Positions 49,069-58,296 of a stretch of DNA of 64,000 nt are shown piece after piece (the first letter of the stretch is position 1; each line of letters begins with the position of its first letter). Location of the stretch: NCBI GenBank assembly GCA_963932465.1, contig OZ010787.1:30632087-30696086 (forward strand). Direction: 5' to 3'. This DNA comes from Maratus speciosus. Its lineage: Eukaryota > Arthropoda > Arachnida > Araneae > Salticidae. The notes beneath the pieces were generated by a model. That model was not told the DNA's origin and did no database searches. It saw only the letters and a list, made by a program, of their open reading frames with translations. A program made the translations under genes and the position numbers.

Positions 49069-50286
49069 CAGGTTGCAAAGGAAATTCCCTTTCACCTGAA
49101 AATACTTACGAACGGAGAGAGCTACAGATATGAAAGTGAGGTAACGGCATAGTAAAGCGACAACGCCCGATTTAATGCAAATCACAGCAGCGCCCCATAG
49201 TGGGGAAATTTGGAAGATAGCCATTGTCAATCGAAAACGTAAAGATATAGAGCAAAACGTCCAATTAGAAAGTTTTAAAGCATCAATTATTTAGCAAGAA
49301 ACGAGATTTGGTTTACATGGATAAGATAAATCATCGCCTGTACACTAAAAAATGTCCGAAATCGATGCTTTCCATTTTGTGTAAACGTTTGATTGGAATA
49401 GCCAGAAGTATGAAGAAATACGCACAATTTATGGTATAAATACCTACTTATCTCAAAACATTTTGATAACATCACACAAAAAAACATAAAAGACAAACTG
49501 TCTGACATTGATAAAAATTTAATATTCAGTAGGTTCGAAAAGTTCGCCATTGCTCACGATACACATTTGTATTCGTCAGAGTAATTCTGCACGCGCATAT
49601 CTCAGCATGGAACGTCTATTGCAAGCCTGTTTAATACGACGACATAGATTTAACCCTTTCAAGGGCGGTGGCTAGACGGTCAAGCAACCTAATTTTAATT
49701 CCAAAACTGAAAAATGGCACCAAGAATATTTAAATAAAATTTTGCTTTTGTAATGAAAGTGCAAATTAGCGGGTTTTTATTTTCTGAGAAATTAATTTGA
49801 ATATTCTGGTGTCAGTCAATTATTTCATCAGCTTACGAACAGAATTTTTCTGCCCCTGAAAGGGGTCTAAAGTTTTAAATGCATTGGGAATTAAATTTTT
49901 ACAGACAGTACAGCACAGTACAACGGCACAATTACATTTAGCACTGCTACATTTCCGGAATGTGAATATGCAAGGTAGAATCGTCGCTCATCGATTTTGG
50001 ACATTTTTGGGTACACAGGTGAGGATTTATCTTATCCATGTGAACCAAATGTCGTTTCATACTAATTAATTGTTGCTACGAAACTTCCCAATTGGAAATT
50101 CTGCTCTATCTCCTTTCGTTTTCGATTTGAAGTGTCTATCTTCTAAATTTCGCCACTAGGGGCGTTGCTGTCGTTAGCATTAGGTCAGGCGTAGTCGCTT
50201 TATTATACCGTTACCTCACTTGCATAGCTGTAGCTTACGCCGTTCGCAAGTATTTTCAGGTTAAAGGGACTTTCCTTTGCACCCTG
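49069..50286. mobile_element. Foldback element with about 310-bp inverted arms and TA target
   Basis: Left end caggttgcaaaggaaattcc and the mirror of the right end (cagggtgcaaaggaaagtcc) start right after TA (49067-49068; 50287-50288 on the right). The arms 49069-49380 and about 49965-50286 are inverted copies roughly 75-80% alike. The middle has no transposase. TA and ACAGGGTG-type ends suggest the Tc1/mariner superfamily, by inference. The similar frames in the two arms (minus 49287-49550, plus 49884-50069) arise because the arms are the same sequence, and I do not call them genes. Confidence 0.7.
49654..49865. mobile_element. TTAA-type MITE inside the foldback element
   Basis: TTAA at 49650-49653. 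Ends ccctttcaagggcgg and ctgcccctgaaagggg. The right target copy is changed (tcta). Core arms aatggcaccaagaatattt and aatattctggtgtcagtc. Confidence 0.75.
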
Positions 50287-50295
50287 TATATGATA

Positions 50296-50748
50296 CCGGG
50301 TGTCCCAAAAATGACTGATAGATTTTAAAATTCAATAACTTCCAAACGGTGACAGATATTTAAAAAAATTCTTGAAGGAGGGTTATGTATGATTTCAGAA
50401 ATTTTCTTACTGTGATTCTTGATTTTAGTTCGAATTTCAAACAATAGATGTCGTTGAGAACAGTAGGAGTTCAGTCCAGACCACATTTACGGTACTTTGG
50501 GATCCATTCAATACATTTAAATCTCCTTTCCTCGCATCGAAGAATAAACAGGCAGAAAAATCGACCTTGATTTAGTGGTTATTGCTTGTAGCGCCATCTA
50601 TCGAAGCTCTTTGTAACTAAAACTGAGAATAGCAGCATAAATACTCCTGACATCTTACATAATACTCCTGCAAGAATTTTTTTAATAACTGCCACCGTTT
50701 GCAAGTTGTAGAATTTTAAAATCCATTAGTCGTTTTTGGGACACCAGG
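50296..50748. mobile_element. 453-bp element with GGGTGTCCC ends and TA target
   Basis: Ends ccgggtgtcccaaaaatgac and the mirror of the right end (cctggtgtcccaaaaacgac), with TA at 50294-50295 and 50749-50750. The inverted arms run about 100 bp. Ends of this kind are common on non-autonomous Tc1/mariner-type elements of arthropods. No coding frame. Confidence 0.75.
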
Positions 50749-50752
50749 TATA

Positions 50753-51589
50753 CACTCTAAATAAAAAGGAGTGACTGTTCACTCCGGAGGAGTGAATACT
50801 CACTCTATCGCACCGAAAAATATGCCCACCTTCTTTAGATTAACTATTCACGATGGAGTTATGAATAAAGCGGAGGAGACATATAGTGTATTTGAAAGTG
50901 AAGTAACTGAGGAGGTTGTCACATGATGGCGGCTGATTTTTTAAATCTAATCTATAGTTTCTGATTACCTCCAGGGTAAACTTCCCACCAGTAAAATTGA
51001 ATAGAAAATTCCGTCTTATTTAAGTGTCTTATTCATGGAACTATTCTCTCACAGCTATGCTAAAAAATTCTATTTGCTTTACCGGTGTCAGTTTGTCTGG
51101 TAAAACAGACTCTTTGTTTCACTAGTTGACACATTATGGGGGAAACGCAGGGCCTAACACAGCCAAAGTAAACTTCCACCAATAAAAAGGAAAATGTGTT
51201 TCGGACATTATTTATGTCTAAAATTTTGAACTAATATAGCGTTTAAATTTGGAAAAATATTAATATAAATTTACTGGTGGAAGTTTCCACATGCATAATC
51301 AATCCCTTCGAAAGCGGTTACAGTGGAAGCTTCACTATTTTAAGGGTGTGCCATTTCCTCTTTATTAATAGTTCCATGCTATTCACTCTGAGCAAAAGTG
51401 GAATTTTTTACTCTCTGAAAGAGTGAATACCCACTCCTGGGAAGTGAATAGTGACTCTAAACAGGGGTGAATAATCACTCTTTCGGAGGGGTGACAATTC
51501 ACTCTTGCTAAAAGAGTGCGTTTTTTCACCCCTGGTAGGAGTGAATAGTCACTCTTTCGTAGGAGTGACTGTTCCATTTTTATACAGTG
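50753..51589. mobile_element. CACT-ended element with GGAGTGA subterminal repeats
   Basis: Left end cactctaaataaaaaggag and the mirror of the right end (cactgtataaaaatggaac) are inverted. Both ends are followed by units of 23-24 bp of the type actctttcggaggagtgaat (two units on the left, about seven on the right at 51410-51575). CACT ends with arrays of short subterminal repeats are typical of CACTA/En-Spm elements. No transposase is present and I see no sure target duplication, so the class is inferred. A further MITE lies inside at about 51128-51345. Confidence 0.6.
51128..51345. mobile_element. MITE inside the CACT-ended element
   Basis: Contains the arms aaacttccaccaataaaaag and aaatttactggtggaagttt and ends with cgaaagcggttacagtggaagcttcact-like sequence. 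It is an inverted relative of the repeat at 57765-57990, which holds gtgaagcttcaactgtaacc. Confidence 0.55.
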
Positions 51590-51660
51590 AATTCTTTTCT
51601 TTATGCTGTTTTATGGGCATTTCAAAAGAATCACATCTTTTAGAGCATGAATGAAAATAT

Positions 51661-51899
51661 TGGGTTGGCAATTAAGTTACCGCCGTTTGTTTGTATACAC
51701 TTTTTCTACCGGAATCTATATTCTATTTTTTGTTCGAGTTAATTTATGTCAAATACCAGACCGCTAAAATGTCGTGTCAACTATAAAATACCAAGTTGGC
51801 TGGCAACTAAATTCCCGCCGTGTTTTTAAATATATGTTTTCGACCAAATCTACATATTTTTTTTTCTCATAGCGCTATTTTATATTAAATTTCAGATCA
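51661..51899. mobile_element. Two tandem fragments of a mariner end
   Basis: Two mariner-like ends lie in a row: tgggttggcaattaagttac (51661) and gttggctggcaactaaattc (51796). The first is followed by ctaaaatgtcgtgtcaa, and ttaaaatggaatgtcaa appears after the MITE at 51904. These match the start of the mariner at 52131-54037 in its 5' to 3' sense. They appear to be leftover 5' ends of related copies. Confidence 0.6.
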
Positions 51900-51903
51900 T
51901 TAA

Positions 51904-52103
51904 CTCTTTGCATTGGTATGTGCAACCCGACTAGACATCATCTTTCTTTGCAAAATTTGTTTTTGTCACTAATAATAAAAGAAAAGAAAATTTGCCTTAT
52001 TTAAATACCGCATTTTTGAAATTGTCTACTTGAAGGAAACATCTTTTTTAAAAGTGGTGAAAACCGAATAAAATTTGTGTAAGAGACGCCCGAGTCGAAA
52101 GGG
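51904..52103. mobile_element. TTAA-flanked MITE in a mariner fragment
   Basis: TTAA at 51900-51903 and 52104-52107, exactly 200 bp between. Ends ctctttgcattgg and ccgagtcgaaaggg are imperfectly inverted. Confidence 0.75.
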
Positions 52104-52883
52104 TTAAAATGGAATGTCAACAATGGAATACCAACTGGGGTGGCAACTAAGTTTCCGCCATTTTTGTTATTTTAAAGTTAATTTTTCAATAAAAAATATC
52201 AAATAATTAATCAACAATGTATTCTCCCTTGTTTTTTATAACTTCTTCCTACCGTTCGACAAGATTTGCAATACTGTTTGATAGAAATCCTCCGGTTTTG
52301 ACTCTAAAATTTGGTCCAACCAAGCTCCAAATTCTGTATTAGTATTGAACAAAACTCAGCCCGTAGCATTTGATAGAGATCGAAAGAGGTGGAAATCGGT
52401 TAGGGCCAAATCGGGAGAATTCGGTGGATGCGGCAGCACTTCCCAGCCATGCGTTTGAATGGCTTCCTTAGTCATATTGCCGATATGACGGCGGGCGTTG
52501 TCGTGCAGCAGAAGAACTCCATGCTGCCGATTACGTCTTTTCTCTTGAATAGCCGTGTTGAGCCGTTCCATTTGTTGAACAAAGAGTTCCGCGATCACTG
52601 TTTAGTTCCGTTCAAGCAGTTCGTAATGGATAATCCCTTCCAAGTCGCACCATACGCACAACATCGTTTTATGTGGATGAAGATCTTGTTTCACAAGCGG
52701 TGTTGGTAATTTACCTGGGCTAAGTGATTCCTTGCGCTGCATAATATTAATGTACAGGCACCATTTTTCGTCGCCAGTAACGATTCGGTAAAGAAATCGT
52801 TGCTTATGTCCACGAGTTGAGCGGTGTCGAGTAAGCAAACCAGCGGAGATTGTTGCTCGATGATTTTTGTTGTTGTCTCTTAA

Positions 52884-53389
52884 CCCTGTCGCTGCGCAAC
52901 CCAAGATATACTCGGGCATGCATTTTTCTGTCTAATTAATACTATTTGGTTATTACCAACAGTTATTTTTTAGCGAAAACATTGTCTGATTTATCCAGGA
53001 CATTTTCCCCGATTAAGATAGTCAAAATTTTCTGCTTTAAAGAGCCGGTGATAAAAGATTAAAAATTCAGTCTAGGACGCTCATCGCGAAGAATTACTTA
53101 CGCAGCGAGAAGCTTAAGTCGTCGTTTACAGTCCGTACAGTTTACGTCGTTTACAGCCCGTACTAAGGTCGCCGTTTGCAGTCTGCAAACGGCAAATTTT
53201 AACTCCTAAATTGCCAAATGGCACCAGTAACTTTTTAGTACACTTTCGATCACATAATATTCGCGAAAAAAAAAAAAAAAAAAGCTTTTGAGTATTTTAA
53301 AATACATTTGTTCGTTAATTGCGGTGTGAATATATTATTTAAACATTTTCGGAGCATAAATGGCTTGCCCCTGAAAGGGTTATAGCATG
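52884..53389. mobile_element. Composite TTAA-type MITE in the mariner gene
   Basis: TTAA at 52880-52883 and a changed copy (ttat) at 53390-53393. Removing it joins the codons for WVPHA to LRDNNKN in frame, which proves the insertion. It looks like two MITEs fused: 52884-53110 has ends ccctgtcgctgcgc and acgcagcgagaag, as in the element at 62301-62604, and the rest has a caccagtaactt arm and the end cccctgaaaggg. A short run of gtcgtttacagtccgtac repeats lies between them. Confidence 0.75.
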
Positions 53390-53687
53390 CGGAACCCATG
53401 CTCTACACTTCTTAAACTTTCCCATCGAGTGAAGATGCCTCTCTATAGCTGTGTGGGAGAATTACATTTTCTCTGAGAGTTTTCTTGTCGTTTGGTGCGA
53501 ATTTTCGTGCAAAAGTTGGTTCCATCGCTCTTCCTCGAACTCAACTGAACGGCCAAAACGTGGTGGTGTCTTTGATATCAAAATTTTCATTTTTAAAGTT
53601 GGCATACCAATCACGAGCGGTTCTTTCAGCTATGTCACCCTCGCAACACACAGCACAATTATCGCGAGCAGCTTTTGCGGCCGTACA

Positions 53688-53921
53688 CGGTGTTGCCAGA
53701 TGGGCTACTTTTTTTTTTAATCAGATACTTGGCACTATTTTTTTTCAAATTATAAAATGTGCCTTTTTTAATGACATATTAATTAAGGCAAGGATGGCCA
53801 CCCAGGGAAACACAGCAAATACTTTACAGTTTTAGCGCAAAGAAAGTGAATTTTACCGTTCCAAGAAAGTTGTGCCAATCAAGAAATCTGAATTAAAAAA
53901 AGGAGCCCACTGGCAACACCG
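53688..53921. mobile_element. hAT-like MITE in the mariner gene
   Basis: Ends cggtgttgccagatgggc and gcccactggcaacaccg, flanked by gccgtaca (53680-53687) and gccgttca (53922-53929), an 8-bp duplication with one change. Same family as 46080-46269. Confidence 0.85.
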
Positions 53922-54039
53922 GCCGTTCAACGTTGATTAAAAGAAAAAAGGAGGAGGCGTGGAGAATGCTACTTTTTCTCAACTTGACATTCCATTTTAA
54001 TGATCTGGGTTTTGCTGCGGGAACGTAGTTGCCAACCTA

Positions 54040-55351
54040 ATAAAATCACGTGTGGTAAAGATGGGAATAAAATACTTTATTGGCAATATTTTTTTAATTC
54101 AGAGTTTGTAACATTAATTGCTCTTTTAAGGAAAAATTCAATTAAAGTTACATGTGAATTACATTAGATATCTGACAGAAAAATACTAAAATATATTATT
54201 ACAATTTTATCGCTTGTGTTTGCTTTCATTGCATGCCCTATAAATATATCATAATTTTAAAATGCCCAATTTTAAAATAAAGTGTTGTTTTAACTATAAA
54301 ATTTTATCTTTTTACCGTACATTTAGCAAAATATCGCTATTTTTGAGTCCTATTCATCTAAAATATTTTTAATTTTTCCACTAAAGAAACAATGCTTATC
54401 AGCTGACATATTTTTTAAATACGTTCTAGATCTAATTATTAAGAATGTGTAAGTTTTTATAGGTGTTGTGATTTGTCATTGCTTTATTAAATATGAACAT
54501 GAAGTCTAGAATTTATATTCTCTGGAATAAGTATATATTTTTCTTTTAAACATATTCCTTAACTTAATTATGATTTCGAAATTTCTTAAAAACGTATATT
54601 AATAGAACTCTTATTTATATAACGACATGATTAGCCATATTTATTTAAATTTTTCATTCCCATATATATTCTATTTTGTGACTATGAGCTAAATAGATTT
54701 GGTATGTTTTATAGGAAAAGACTGATCTGGGAAATAGTAAAAAAAATATGTACATAAAAATAAAAGAAATGACTACATACGTACTGTTCTTATTGTTTGA
54801 AAAACATTTTTAATGTAAAAAGTAGTTATTTATCTCTTTAAAATATATTTAATCTTATATTATATAAGTAATACTATTAACTTTTAAAAATATATATAAT
54901 AAAGCAGTTTTATTTATAAACATCAGGCATAAAAAAAACACTTTATTTCAATACTTAAATATCATGTTTTATTTTTTAGTGCCAATAATTACGTATATCA
55001 AAAACGTAGAAAATACATTTGCAATAACAGAAAATTCCATAACTGATTCAGAATGACTATTATTAAATGTTTGATTAAAATCACAATCAGCAAAATATGT
55101 TTACATACAATTAATAAAAAATGACTATACTAATTTCAAAAACGCTAAAAGTAATAATTAGTATTTTATACTTGTACTATTAAACAACAACAAACTGCAA
55201 TAGATGAATTAAACGCATTATTAGATTTAATAATTTCTCAAAAATACTACCATATGTGATAAGAAATTCCTATTATTTTATAAATTTGGCAAATGTTAAT
55301 TCTGTACAATATAGCTGCAATATAACTATGCTGCAATGCAAACTAGTACAA
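54040..55351. other. AT-rich stretch, no gene seen
   Basis: Very AT-rich sequence with stops in all frames, no clear inverted repeats and no match to the other repeats here. Confidence 0.6.
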
Positions 55352-55540
55352 TATATCTGCCAACCTTCCACTAATCTTCCGTAATGTCTGGATTAATCTG
55401 GTCCAGGTTAACCACGTTTCGAACCAGAAAATGTATTTAATGAATGCATATTTACTTAATTGCAGGTTTCTACGTTGATATTTAATTTCATTTCTTAAAA
55501 AAAAAAAACGTAAGATTAGTTTGAGGTTGGCACCTATGGA
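55352..55540. mobile_element. Possible MITE with inverted CTGCCAACCT ends
   Basis: The left arm tatctgccaaccttccactaatcttccg is mirrored on the right by cgtaagattagtttgaggttggcac. Direct repeats tagtacaa (55344-55351) and gagtacaa (55539-55546) flank it. It may be a distant relative of the CATAGCTGCC family. Confidence 0.55.
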
Positions 55541-55702
55541 GTACAATGAAACAAACTACCGTAATTTCGCGCGCATCCGCCGCAACACCAGCTAACTCAT
55601 TTTCCTACCAGAATTAATTTTTAATAAAATGTGACTTGCTTCTGCTTAGCAATTATTTGACTTTTATTTTTCAATAAAATTTCCGATTTGAATAAGACTT
55701 AA

Positions 55703-55941
55703 CCCTTTAGTGCGCAGCTTTGCATATATACAAAGAACAGTGTTTTGAATTTAACAGATTTTTTTAATTCATGTATACCTATTTGACACCAGAAAATTAA
55801 AATAGCAGCGTTTGCTTTAAAAAATAACAGACTTTTCGTATTTGGATAAAGCAAAATTAACCATTTAAACTTTCAGGTGTAAAATCTGATTCTCTGGACT
55901 ACGTAATTTCTAGAACGTATTCTATTGTGGGAATTAAAGGG
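55703..55941. mobile_element. TTAA-flanked MITE, CCCTTTAGTGCGCA end
   Basis: TTAA at 55699-55702 and 55942-55945, with ends ccctttagtgcgc and ggaattaaaggg. The core arm gacaccagaaaattaaaa is visible. Confidence 0.72.
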
Positions 55942-56218
55942 TTAAAGGTTAAGCTTTATAAAATAAATAATAATTATATAAAATAAGGTATTTGGAGACT
56001 TATTTATTTATTATTTACTAATTTGCAATATTTTAGCGTAAAACAGCCACATGACAGTAGTTTTTACTTGTAATGCAGCTGTGCAACATAAGAAAAGATT
56101 GACGTATTATGTGAAAAATGTATCTCAGATTTTTTTTCATTATTTTTCCTGTGTGATAAACCTTTTAGAGAATCATATCTAATTTTTTCGAAACAAAATA
56201 AAAAATCGCGCATTTATC

Positions 56219-56397
56219 ACTAGAACGCCCGGAAAATTTACTCAAGTTTCAATTTTTAATTAAAATTATTTGATTGATTTATTTAACGTAAATCTGTGTG
56301 GTTTAAATGTAACTTATTTTATGAATGAATTTCTGGTTCCAATTGACATTTAATCATATGGTCGGGGTCAGATCGACTCCTTCTGGGCGTTCTAGTG
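56219..56397. mobile_element. TTAA-type MITE, CACTAGAACGCCC ends
   Basis: Ends cactagaacgcccgg and ctgggcgttctagtg. Flanks ttat and ttag are changed TTAA. It is in the opposite orientation to its relative at 46503-46702. Confidence 0.75.
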
Positions 56398-56441
56398 TTA
56401 GGGGTTAAGTAAGCCGCGGCGTATACTCGGGAATTACGGTA

Positions 56442-57536
56442 ACAGTAATTTGTCTAGAAAACTCGCTTAGTGACTTTTCCCTACTTCTATAATATAAATT
56501 AATAAACAAGTTAATTTCCTCTTGAAAAGCGTGTTTTCTCTAAAATAAAATATGCACCCGCAGTTGAAAATAAAATAAAAATACATATCCTGTTCATGCA
56601 TGAAAATGTAATAGTTCAGACATAGCCTGTTTAAAGTTGTATTTTGAAATCAATATGATTTGTTATAGCTCAGTGCTTCCTGATTCTTATCAACGATAGC
56701 GGTTTCTCCGCCAATTTATTTTTATTTGAGAGAAAAATATCTAAGAACAGAATTTCTGGGTAATTAAATATACGTTTGAAGTATTTCATATATTTCTGAA
56801 AGAGAAATTTTGCATTTATTACAAAAACTGCATATTGAATTATTGAGAAACGTGTTTAATGTATAATAATATTTTACATAATTTAAGAAAAAATAAAAAA
56901 CTTTACACCTTGAAGAAAAGAAATAATTTATAATTATATTACATTAAAAAGTATATTTCTAGGTAATTACAATTTTTCAGAAACATTTCAAGAGGAATGA
57001 TTTATAATATTTTTACTTCATTTACTTTTATATAAAAAAAAGAAATTACTGTACCCTTCAAAACTCGCACATAAACTACTCTAATGTAGCAAAAATGATT
57101 TTAAATATTCAGTGTAACTTAGTTTGTTGCTCATGAGTACATTTCGCCGTTACCTTTGGAAACTATTTGGAGAAAGACCAATAATAAAGATCCCAAAACT
57201 ATGGATTTTGTGATTTATCTAAACAGGAAGGCCGCTTTGCTGCTAAAAAAATGATTTAAAAAAATTTCAACTAATTTCTGAAATTTTTGCATTCGGTGTA
57301 ATTTGAATATCCATTTAAAGGTTTTTGAAGATATGTAAACTGTTTCAGAATTGCTGGTAAGTGCAAAGTTTGACTGAATTTTTTACGTCACATCTTCAGC
57401 ATTAGGTACTGTGTTTTCTTACATGTATTTTTTTTAAATATATTTTTAAGATATTTTTATTATATTTAAAATATATTTCGGGCTTCATCTTTAATACTCG
57501 ATTCCATATTCTGGATCACACTGAATCATGGAACTA
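56442..57536. other. AT-rich stretch, no gene seen
   Basis: No frame, inverted repeat or transposon match that I can support. Confidence 0.6.
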
Positions 57537-57540
57537 TTAA

Positions 57541-57741
57541 CCCTTTCCGGCGCGGAGTAATTCTATTTATAAACAGATAAAATGATGGACTGACACAGGG
57601 ATTTATAAACGAAATTATTAGAAAATACGACCTTGCTTATTTTCAAGTACTGTATGAAAGGAAAGAAAAATTCTGTGTGCGAGTAAAATAAGAGTTAGGT
57701 ATCCTTTTTCAGGGACAAAGAAAAAAAAGCCCGCGAAAGAG
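57541..57741. mobile_element. TTAA-flanked MITE, CCCTTTCCGGCGCGG end
   Basis: TTAA at 57537-57540 and 57742-57745. Ends ccctttccggcgcgg and gcccgcgaaagag. A second TTAA lies ten bases further on, so the right end could be a few bases later. Confidence 0.72.
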
Positions 57742-57764
57742 TTAATAAGGGTTAACAAACATAT

Positions 57765-57990
57765 CCTTAGTGAAGCTTCAACTGTAACCGCTTTCGCATG
57801 GGTTGATTACCGCCGGTCAAAATTCCACCAGTTAAAAAAAAAAAAAAAAAAAAAAAAAATCTCTTTATTTAAACACTTTTTTAACGCAAAATTTCGGTCA
57901 TAAGTATTGGCAAAAACAGCTATTCATATTTACTGGTGGCAGTTTACTTCGGCAGTAATCGGGTACTGTGTTTCCGCCATAGTGTCGCAG
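57765..57990. mobile_element. Left half of a MITE split by the 3.1-kb transposon
   Basis: Starts near gtgaagcttcaactgtaacc, has core arms aattccaccagttaaaa and tttactggtggcagttta and a run of 26 A (57834-57859). It continues at 61124 with gtgtcgcagcctatacaacc. Related to 51128-51345. Confidence 0.6.
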
Positions 57991-58296
57991 TAGGGCGTGT
58001 CAATTTGGGGGGCAAAAATAAAAATTCGTGATTTTTATGAATGAAGGGGTCCAAAAGTTTGCCTTTTGATGTGTAATATCCTAATTTAAAAGATTTTTTC
58101 TTATTCATAAAGATTTAGCTTGGTAAATTTGCGCTTGAGTATAATCTGTATTGAAATTTCCGAAAAAAGGCGATAACTTAATATGAAAGGCAACAGAATT
58201 TGCCTAAAAATGGTTTAATGAACTCAAACAATTTTATTTATATTTTGTTTTCATTATGAAACACTGAAAACAAATTGTAAAAAAAAGTTAAAAGCT

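Larger units (their letters stand above)
52207..53995 (-). pseudogene. Mariner transposase, broken
   Basis: The remnant starts at ATG 53995 (MECQVEKK) and ends at TAA 52207 (NKGEYIVD). Without the two insertions it is about 345 codons, the normal mariner length. From the N-terminus one sees the helix-turn-helix region (AAKAARDNCAV, AERTARDW), the mariner signature WVPHA and, after the MITE, LRDNNKNHRA, then RFLYRIVTGDEKW with the first catalytic Asp, HDNARRH with the second, and PNSPDLALTDFHLF with the third (mariner D,D34D). Stops (codon 9, another near 53540, and at 52599 and 52353) and base changes in conserved motifs (HDNARPH to HDNARRH) show it is inactive. The class is certain, the subfamily is not. 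Confidence 0.88.
52131..54037 (-). mobile_element. Full-length dead mariner element
   Basis: The ends ggttggcaactacgttcccgc (minus strand, near 54037) and ggggtggcaactaagtttcc (from 52136) are the typical TTAGGTTGGCAAC-type mariner ends. TA flanks it at 52129-52130 and 54038-54039. Removing the two nested MITEs (52884-53389, 53688-53921) and their duplications gives about 1.15 kb, close to the usual 1.2-1.3 kb of mariners. Confidence 0.85.
55559..56439. mobile_element. TA-flanked element with CCGTAATTTCGCG ends, interrupted
   Basis: TA at 55557-55558 and 56440-56441. Ends ccgtaatttcgcgcgcatcc and the mirror of the right end (ccgtaattcccgagtatacg). It holds two nested elements and has no transposase. 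Confidence 0.65.

Noticed and set aside
49287..50069. Similar frames on opposite strands (87 aa and 61 aa) sharing IYLIHVNQ
   Set aside because: They lie in the two inverted arms of the foldback element, so they are the same sequence read twice. No start, length or motif is conserved.
53451..53835. Two plus-strand frames (89 and 116 aa)
   Set aside because: Antisense to the mariner transposase remnant and running into the hAT-like MITE.
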